A stretch of DNA of 64,000 nucleotides from NCBI GenBank assembly GCA_025618425.1, contig CM046848.1:32871771-32935770 (forward strand), written 5' to 3'. The notes under the pieces are model-generated. The model was given only the letters and a program-made list of their open reading frames with translations, was not told the origin of the DNA and searched no databases. A program made the position numbers and the translations under genes. Positions 59,676-64,000 of the stretch are shown in pieces; positions within the stretch are counted from its first letter, which is position 1, and each line of letters opens with the position of its first letter. Origin of the DNA: Heliocidaris tuberculata (lineage: Eukaryota > Echinodermata > Echinoidea > Camarodonta > Echinometridae).

Positions 59676-62600
59676 AGAGACATACTTTGAAATAGTAATA
59701 CATATAAGAAGACAGAGACCAAGACACAATGAGACTGAGAAAGAAACCCAATGATAAAGAGAGAGAGAGAGAGAGAGAGAGCAACCACTAAATGCATCTA
59801 GCACAATCCAAACAAAACATAACTTAATCATGAAATGCAGGATGGAGCAAAATGTTAAACCAACAAGCTACAAAAGCCATGTAAATGCAAGTCAGCCCCA
59901 CACATACCGACACAACCACACAACCTTTAAATGTAATTAACGATACACATTAATGAAGACACATCCACCGAAGCAATCAAGAATAATTCATTATGGTCTA
60001 CAGACTAGAAAGCAATTAGCAAATGCACAAACCTGCAGAAGGCGGGCCAACTACGGGTGTGTCATATGTGGCCGTGCTAGTGTCAAAGTTGTCAGGGATG
60101 TCCTCTGTGTAAGTGAGTTAAGGTAAGTGATCATAGCAATAAAAAACAGGACAAGGAATTGAGTATGTGGTAACCACGGGTGAAATGCACATTTTGGTGA
60201 TGAATGTGATTTGGAAACTTGAGGTTATGGACTAAATCATCAATGATATTGCTCTTTGGGGGCTTTGAAAATATGCAAGTTTAATTGATGAAAACATCAC
60301 AAGGGCAAATGGAATTTACATGTATCCGAGTAACATACAGAATTTCAACTATCACAAAGAACCATGAACAATTTCAATTATTTGAATCAATTGATAGCCA
60401 AAGATCCTATTGTAATCAACTGGTAAATATTATGTGCAAATATTCCAAATGGACCAAAATTAGTTTTGCTGTTGAAAATAATCTTCATAATAATTTCTAA
60501 ATTTGAAGTTTCCCTGCTGTCTTTCCTCCTTTATCATAATCTTTTTTCTTCTTTTTTTTTCCAACAAGGAATGCAATATCATGGCTACATTGACAGTGTG
60601 CTGTATATAGCAATTCTAAAAAAAAAGACTTTTAGGACATCAAAAGCTGACACTATTCAATCCACTTCATTACTTTTTTTTTTTGGTGCTGCGCAATGTG
60701 CATTTCACCATTTCTACATGAACAATGCAAAGTATTGATATATCACATTAACAATCACAAAATGCATAAAGCAATACAACATCTGATATAAAAAAAAGGA
60801 TATAAGACAAGAAAAATAGCAGTTTAACATGCATATATGAACTAACAAGCAATTATCAGTGGTCAATCATAAATGTTTTCTTGTTCCAAATGCAATTCAA
60901 TATCAATAATAAAGACATATATATGTAAAATTTCATTTTTAAATATATTTTCTAACTCTAATAATATATTATATCTATAATACATGAACATGCCCATTGT
61001 CAGTTACATAATCAACTCCTTAATTCAAAATTCATATTGCAAAATCTAAAAGATATAATTCATATTGTTGAATGTTAGGATTTTAGTTTGAATACTATAG
61101 TGCATATACAATTCTAACATTAATTATTGAAGAAAAAAAAAATTAATGCCACAAATAAAGCAAATAGTTATGTTAATTATATCTATGTTATTCTGGTAAT
61201 TGAAATATAAGAAGGAATATTGAAAAACCTGCTACACTTCAGACTAATTTTGCCAACTCAAGCATATGAAAAGACGAAATGTTTGATTTCCCTTGAACAA
61301 CTGAAGGAACGTGTACATGAAGACCACCTGCAAATAAAAAACTACCTTTCTGTTTCGCCATAAGTGGTCTTTACATACAGGTTTGACTAAATTTGTTTAC
61401 TGTGTACTCAGCATTAAACTTTTCTGTTTCTCAAAAGTGTTCAAATAAATGTGATTACTGTGAGCTTATAAAAGCATACCTGATTCAAACGACACTTCGC
61501 TGATCAGTATCCACTTTCCTCTATGAAACAGCCTGACTTTGAGCCACTGTGCGACACGGTTCCCCAGATTGACCGTCACCCAGCGGGCATCTTGATGGTC
61601 ACTATCTGGGCGTATAGAGGTGTAGACGGTCCGAGGCGAGTAATGACCTTTACGCACGCTGAATGAGACCTTGATGGCGTCGAAGATTTCGACGTTGTTG
61701 GTGAAGTAATTGTTGACGTGGAATCCGAGGCTGGTGAAGTTGCGCAGGGAGTCGAACTCGAAGACGATCGCAGGGTTGAGATGGCTAGAGTTCCGCCATC
61801 CAACCCACTCATAACTGCAGGAGAAAAGTAGCATTTGGAGAATAAGAAATAAAATTCCATCAGATAGGAGTATAAGCCATATATCTCCTTGTTGCACATA
61901 TTTGCTTTTTCAACATCCCCAGTAATATAACCATCCTTGTACAGTCATAACTAAAAAGAAAATATATATCCTATCTTTTTCACATATAATTTTTTTAAAT
62001 CAGGAAAATACATTACAAAGGCTATATCATATAAAATCTATAGATGCATTTCATAATCAATACTAAAATCTATTCAGAAGTAAACTCAAGATCTTTGTGT
62101 GATAAGATTCAAGAGCTAAAGAGAATGAAAATGTTAAATTTGTCAAGGAATCACTTATGTACGGACAAATTACATAATACTAAAAATGTCTAATAATTAA
62201 CATAGAAAACTGGACAATTTGACAAACGAAATAATAAAACCAAATCACATCTTCCATGAATACCAGCTAATAGCATAAATAGGATGATTCATAGAGCAAG
62301 GTATCATTTTGATGAACAAACATTTGCTCCAGCAACATTTGGGTTGGGCTTTAGTTCATGAAAGATATAGGGTTACAGTTAGGGTTGATTTTGTGTTTTA
62401 CATGTAGGTTAGGGTTAAAGTTAGGTTTAGGGTTAGGTTTAGTATTAGGTTTAGGTTTAGGTTCAGGGTTGGTTTAGGTTTAGGTTTAGGTTTAGGGTTA
62501 GGGTTATGGTTAGGTTCAGTGTTAGGTTTAGGTTTAGTTTCAGGGTTGGTTTAAGTTTAGGGTTAGGGTTAGGTTTAGGGTTAGAGTTAGGTATAGTGTA

Positions 62601-62885
62601 TGGTTCAAGGTTGAATTTACGAATTTGGTAAGAGTAGGAAATTGACTGAGGAACAATTTTCACCCGAGCATGTGTCATACAACAGTTATTTTGCCTCTTT
62701 AGCTTACCCTTGTGGTACATTGTATGGGCTAAGCCGATAGTTACTATGTCCAAGCATTCCATCGGTCAGCTGACCCAGTCCGTTCATCCTCTGACCCTCA
62801 AAAGTGTACCCATCGTACATGTCATCCTCAAAGACGTAATCTCCACGCGAATCGCCAATCGGCATTGAGTATGACTTCAAATGGT
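46562..62885 (-). CDS. DDR: Discoidin domain receptor tyrosine kinase (DDR1/DDR2-like), C-terminal eleven coding exons
   Basis: Exons, 5' to 3': 62708-62885, 61480-61814, 60033-60104, 56557-56667, 55738-56076, 54537-54643, 53716-53853, 53120-53250, 49398-49619, 47362-47596 and 46562-46867. Together they code for about 723 residues in one frame. DDRs are collagen-activated receptor kinases of the plasma membrane that control adhesion and matrix remodelling. Seen here: part of the DS-like domain ([26 protein letters not shown]), a short extracellular stalk, one transmembrane helix, a juxtamembrane region with NPTY, and a full kinase with [20 protein letters not shown], the DFG loop with paired tyrosines and the DDR-specific [13 protein letters not shown]. 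The C-tail is very short, as in the family. The collagen-binding discoidin domain and signal peptide lie beyond the right edge. Confidence 0.95.
47362..47596 (-). CDS. DDR: DDR exon: catalytic loop and activation loop
   Basis: 235 bp; acceptor ATCACAG, donor CTT|GTAAAT. Codes for HRDLATRN, the DFG loop ([20 protein letters not shown]) and [13 protein letters not shown]. Three tyrosines of the activation loop are present, as in vertebrate DDRs. All catalytic residues are intact. Confidence 0.97.
47650..48345 (+). mobile_element. Decayed LINE 3' fragment(s) in DDR intron
   Basis: The plus strand codes, with a stop and frameshift, for [14 protein letters not shown], then [20 protein letters not shown] and [19 protein letters not shown], typical of the C-terminus of LINE reverse transcriptase proteins. 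After ~47,857 a second segment ([20 protein letters not shown]) resembles the C-terminus of another LINE type, then a T-rich 3' region and an (AAAT)n tail near 48,330. Antisense to DDR and starting only ~50 bp from the exon edge at 47596. Confidence 0.7.
48346..49397. other. DDR intronic DNA, no recognised gene
   Basis: GATG/GATA simple words follow the LINE tail. A GC-richer block at about 48,590-48,790 (GAGCGGGTTTCC-like words read on the minus strand) may be an element remnant, but no terminal repeat was found. Confidence 0.4.
49398..49619 (-). CDS. DDR: DDR exon: kinase alpha-C helix and hinge
   Basis: 222 bp; acceptor TTCCCACAG, donor TTAG|GTTAGT. Codes for [20 protein letters not shown], then [13 protein letters not shown] and a family-specific insert ([16 protein letters not shown]). 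The alpha-C glutamate is in MKEMK. Confidence 0.95.
49620..50728. other. DDR intronic DNA, nothing recognised
   Basis: AT-rich. A 74-codon plus-strand frame at 50,146-50,370 shows no family features and is antisense to the gene. Confidence 0.4.
50729..51142 (+). mobile_element. TAACCCTTTC MITE (copy 6)
   Basis: TTAAACCTTTCGAGACAAAT at the left, CTTGAAAGGGTTAA at the right; full family body. Located in the DDR intron between exons 53120 and 49619. Confidence 0.85.
51143..52489. other. DDR intronic DNA, nothing recognised
   Basis: Mixed-composition intron with GTGTAAAGAAAC repeated near 51,510 and 51,590. No element ends or exon features could be identified. Confidence 0.4.
52490..53010. repeat. 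~500-bp purine-rich tract (plus strand)
   Basis: Almost entirely A and G on the plus strand, built from irregular GAAGAA, AAAAAG and GAGAA words rather than a fixed unit. On the transcribed strand this is a long pyrimidine tract just downstream of the donor at 53120. Phe/Ser-rich frames across it are artefacts. Confidence 0.85.
53120..53250 (-). CDS. DDR: DDR exon: kinase N-lobe with catalytic lysine
   Basis: 131 bp; acceptor TTATATAG, donor CCAG|GTGAGT. Codes for [16 protein letters not shown], then [23 protein letters not shown] holds the ATP-orienting lysine; the long insert before it is typical of DDRs. Confidence 0.95.
53716..53853 (-). CDS. DDR: DDR exon: kinase entry and glycine-rich loop
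   Basis: 138 bp, phase 0 on both sides; acceptor ACTCCAG, donor GAG|GTAGGT. Codes for [18 protein letters not shown], then [18 protein letters not shown]. The glycine loop GEGMFGEV is completed in the next exon. Confidence 0.95.
53930..54095. mobile_element. ~165-bp MITE with ACAGTTGACCTTGCATAA ends
   Basis: ACAGTTGACCTTGCATAACT at the left is inverted at the right as TTATGCAAAGTTAACTGT; internal copies of GCATAAGTC occur in both orientations. Ends of CAGTTGAC type are known in Tc1/mariner-pogo related elements, which is a suggestion only. In the DDR intron. Confidence 0.7.
54537..54643 (-). CDS. DDR: DDR exon: juxtamembrane region
   Basis: 107 bp; acceptor CCTTTTCAG, donor CAG|GTAAGA. Codes for [20 protein letters not shown], then [19 protein letters not shown][TA]D is a conserved block in vertebrate DDRs just before the kinase. 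Confidence 0.93.
54712..55112 (+). mobile_element. TAACCCTTTC MITE (copy 7)
   Basis: The left end is eroded (AAAACCCTTTCAAATGACC), the right end is CCTGAAAAGGGTAA, and the family body is complete. Within 70 bp of the acceptor side of DDR exon 54537-54643. Confidence 0.8.
55290..55697. repeat. Recent 204-bp tandem duplication in DDR intron
   Basis: Units 55290-55493 and 55494-55697 differ at one visible position (AGTCTAATAAA versus AGTCCAATAAA). The repeat ends about 40 bp from the donor of the transmembrane exon. No coding content. Confidence 0.92.
55738..56076 (-). CDS. DDR: DDR exon: transmembrane helix and cytosolic juxtamembrane region
   Basis: 339 bp; acceptor AAATACAG, donor AATG|GTGAGC. 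After [10 protein letters not shown] comes a long hydrophobic helix ([20 protein letters not shown] plus FLY) with an [10 protein letters not shown] stop-transfer. The cytosolic part contains SNPTYQ (an NPxY-type site) and an acidic end. If the donor is not used, translation would stop after 11 more residues. Confidence 0.93.
56353..56499. mobile_element. 147-bp palindromic MITE, GTTGCACAAAACTTGC family (copy 2)
   Basis: GGGGCCCGTTGCACAAAACT at the left and AGTTTTGTGCAACGGGCCCC at the right: a perfect 20-bp terminal inverted repeat. The centre has CAGCCAATCAG. It lies about 60 bp from DDR exon 56557-56667. Confidence 0.88.
56557..56667 (-). CDS. DDR: DDR exon: extracellular stalk
   Basis: 111 bp; acceptor TTGATCAG, donor GATG|GTGAGG. 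Codes for a Ser/Thr-rich linker ([20 protein letters not shown], then [15 protein letters not shown]) with one NGT glycosylation site. Symmetric phase 1 exon. Chosen because it links the neighbouring exons in frame. Confidence 0.8.
56668..57529. other. DDR intronic DNA, nothing recognised
   Basis: AT-rich intron. A short near-duplicate (TGTTTGTTACAATTGTTG / GTTACAATTTCG) lies near 56,885. No exon in phase 1 was found here. Confidence 0.4.
57530..57730. mobile_element. Element with ACATTTGCTCC ends and CCTAA words (copy 1)
   Basis: The left end reads ACATTTGCTCCTGTGAC, then ATTGCTCC; the right end reads GGAGCAAATGTTGCAGGAGC, then AAATGTTG, its inverted form. The interior contains AATCCTAATC and TAACCCTCACCCTAATCC, diverged telomere-like words. 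Related to 62325-62640. Confidence 0.65.
57731..59629. other. DDR intronic DNA, nothing recognised
   Basis: AT-rich intron. A block at about 58,620-58,810 is less AT-rich (CCAACGCTATTGGACC, CGCTACCGTTGTCGG) but has no bounded repeat or exon signals. Confidence 0.4.
59630..59672. repeat. (GA)n microsatellite
   Basis: About 21 GA units, with a second shorter array at 59,758-59,781. Ser/Leu-rich frames on the minus strand across both arrays are artefacts. Confidence 0.95.
60033..60104 (-). CDS. DDR: DDR exon: extracellular stalk
   Basis: 72 bp; acceptor CTTACACAG, donor TGCAG|GTTTGT. Codes for [20 protein letters not shown] and PPSA. Phase 1 at both ends, so skipping keeps frame. The sequence is acidic and Thr-rich, as expected of a flexible stalk; it has no clear vertebrate counterpart. 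Confidence 0.8.
60105..61479. other. DDR intronic DNA, nothing recognised
   Basis: Very AT-rich intron between two well-supported exons. No repeat ends, RNA gene or exon candidates seen. Confidence 0.45.
61480..61814 (-). CDS. DDR: DDR exon: DS-like domain body
   Basis: 335 bp; acceptor TCCTGCAG, donor TCAG|GTATGC. Codes for [20 protein letters not shown] to [11 protein letters not shown], a beta-rich segment matching the DS-like domain that packs on the collagen-binding discoidin domain. Two NxS/T sites (NSS, NFT) are potential N-glycosylation sites. Confidence 0.95.
61815..62324. other. DDR intronic DNA, nothing recognised
   Basis: AT-rich DNA between exon 61480-61814 and the telomere-like repeat block. 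Confidence 0.45.
62325..62640 (+). repeat. Telomere-like TTAGGG/TTAGGTT array with ACATTTGCTCC start (copy 2)
   Basis: It begins AACATTTGCTCCAGCAACAT, the same terminus as 57530-57730, then ~240 bp of mixed GGTTAGGG, TTTAGGTTTAGG and TTAGGGTTAGGG words. The irregular units and the shared terminus indicate a mobile-element cargo or amplified interior rather than a true telomere end. In the DDR intron before exon 62708-62885. Confidence 0.75.
62708..62885 (-). CDS. DDR: DDR exon: start of DS-like domain
   Basis: 178 bp; acceptor TTACAG, donor AAGG|GTAAGC. Codes for [19 protein letters not shown], then [20 protein letters not shown] and [16 protein letters not shown]. The vertebrate counterpart has the same YDGxTxxGxxxxGLGQLxDG block. 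First two bases complete a codon from an exon outside or not seen in the window. Confidence 0.93.
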
Positions 62886-64000
62886 CTGTAATTACAAGAA
62901 TAAAAACAGAGAAATGTTTTCAAAGTATAAGCAATTACTACCGGTATATGAAAACTGAATGATGCCTGTTCTAGTAATGACCAGAATCCACAATCCTGTT
63001 CTAATTTCTTTTTCATTTGCTCTCTTTTTCTCTCTTTCTGCAACCCACAAATACAAGCTAAATATACCTCATCTCCACACACTTTGTTCTTCTGTTACAC
63101 ATTAGTCATTCTAAAACAATTTCAGCAATATTTCCCCATGCCCTTGTGAAGTAAGTAACGGAACACCATAAGATTACATTTCTTGTTGTAACGACCTTCT
63201 GAAGTAATCACTAGTGAGTCACATACAACCTTGTGCCTCTCCCTGGCTCCATCCAACAGGTCCCCAATGCTCTCAGTCTCATGGAAGGCCATAAATAATG
63301 CACTATGGGAACCAGAGAAACCCTTCCAGCCACATATATTTGACTTGGATCAAATAATACATATTTCAATGTGATTTAGAGCTCTGTTTCTGAGGCACCC
63401 AGGAGTGTATTTAACTAGCTTAGTCTATAGTGCAGACCCAAGCCATGTTCCTCTAAAGAGCCCTAATAAAACTTTCTTTTAAAGGGTAGCTTTAGACATA
63501 ACTACATTTCAGTATAAAGTCTTGTAACTTTATTTTGGAAGTCTGGTATGCAAATTCCATCACAACTTATAAACTGTTGTAAACAAGATATGAAAAGAAC
63601 AAGATCTTTAAGACTTTCAAAAAATAAACTCAAAGGCAATTTCGAAATCTTACTGTATTGCTCATAGCAAGCATGTTTGGATTATTCAGTCATTGTAATG
63701 TCCACACATTTCCAAAGGTGATGAACAAGACTCTCAAATTGCCTAAGGTCAGTTTCTTGACAGTCTTTGCAGGCAATCGGTTAAGAGTGAAATGTTTTCA
63801 GAAGATGTCATCTGGTCACACACTGTCGAATGAGACTAGCCCGGTAATACATCATCCAATATCACAAAGGCCATGGGACCTTTTAATATTGACTGCACTT
63901 TCACAAAAATGGAAAAATATCAAGTTCCTAACAAAATAATTCAAGGCAAAATGGAAAAATAGTAGAGGAGTAAGCTTGAAAAAAGAAAAATATTTAAACT
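62886..64000. other. DDR intron to window edge
   Basis: No exon could be matched to the part of DDR that should precede residue [10 protein letters not shown] (the discoidin domain end). The next exon upstream must end in phase 1 (one base of a split codon whose last two bases are AC). It presumably lies beyond 64,000. Confidence 0.5.

Noticed and set aside
59508..59831. Ser/Leu-repeat reading frames on the minus strand
   Set aside because: Produced by the (GA)n arrays; interrupted nowhere because the repeat has no stops, not because of selection.
62400..62610. True chromosome end
   Set aside because: The TTAGGG words are irregular and unique exons of DDR lie on both sides, so this is interstitial.
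62463..62762. Frame with Asn/Leu/Pro-rich repeats
   Set aside because: Translation of the telomere-like array; the real exon (62708-62885) is in the neighbouring segment.
63220..63350. Possible further upstream DDR exon
   Set aside because: The minus-strand translation has no resemblance to the discoidin domain end and no phase-1 donor was found.
1..64000. CRISPR array, phage, toxin-antitoxin or other prokaryotic system
   Set aside because: Intron-containing genes, GT/AG junctions, SINE/LINE/MITE content and a receptor tyrosine kinase show animal nuclear DNA; no regularly spaced short repeat with unique spacers was seen.

Overview
The window is nuclear DNA from an animal. It has multi-exon genes with GT/AG introns, long AT-rich introns and many short inverted-repeat transposons. 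The palindrome TACATGTA is scattered throughout, and there is a single invertebrate-type discoidin domain receptor. This fits a marine deuterostome, most likely a sea urchin or another echinoderm. The species is an inference; no ribosomal or mitochondrial marker is present.

Three protein-coding genes are supported, all on the minus strand. (1) 2740-6219: a 1159-residue protein encoded in one exon, with an intact STAND/NB-ARC-like P-loop NTPase core followed by about 700 residues of low-complexity Ser/Pro/Gln-rich tail that includes a 56-residue tandem repeat. (2) 27716-37051: a four-exon, 834-residue NB-ARC-like plus TPR protein whose nucleotide-binding motifs are degenerate. A 5' non-coding exon near 39.0-39.2 kb is likely. 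(3) 46562-62885 and beyond the right edge: the last eleven coding exons of a discoidin domain receptor tyrosine kinase (DDR1/DDR2 family). They cover part of the DS-like domain, the juxtamembrane region, the transmembrane segment and the complete kinase. All junction phases agree.

Layout: 0-2.7 kb, flank with MITEs; 2.7-6.3 kb, STAND gene 1; 6.3-27.7 kb, no coding gene, dense in transposon remnants and possibly containing 5' non-coding exons; 27.7-39.2 kb, STAND-TPR gene 2, whose introns hold DNA elements, a SINE and a tRNA-bearing inverted repeat; 39.2-45.6 kb, non-coding with simple repeats and MITEs; 45.6-64 kb, DDR gene with a LINE fragment, a recent 204-bp tandem duplication, a long purine tract and telomere-like repeats in its introns.

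No operon, phage, CRISPR array or prokaryotic system is present. The most interesting signals are the contrast between an intact and a motif-degenerate STAND NTPase in neighbouring co-oriented genes, DNA elements with ~150-bp tandem cores (one carrying arrays of nuclear-receptor-like sites), an inverted repeat with a tRNA-Arg-like sequence in each arm, and a mobile-element family carrying telomere-like repeats.
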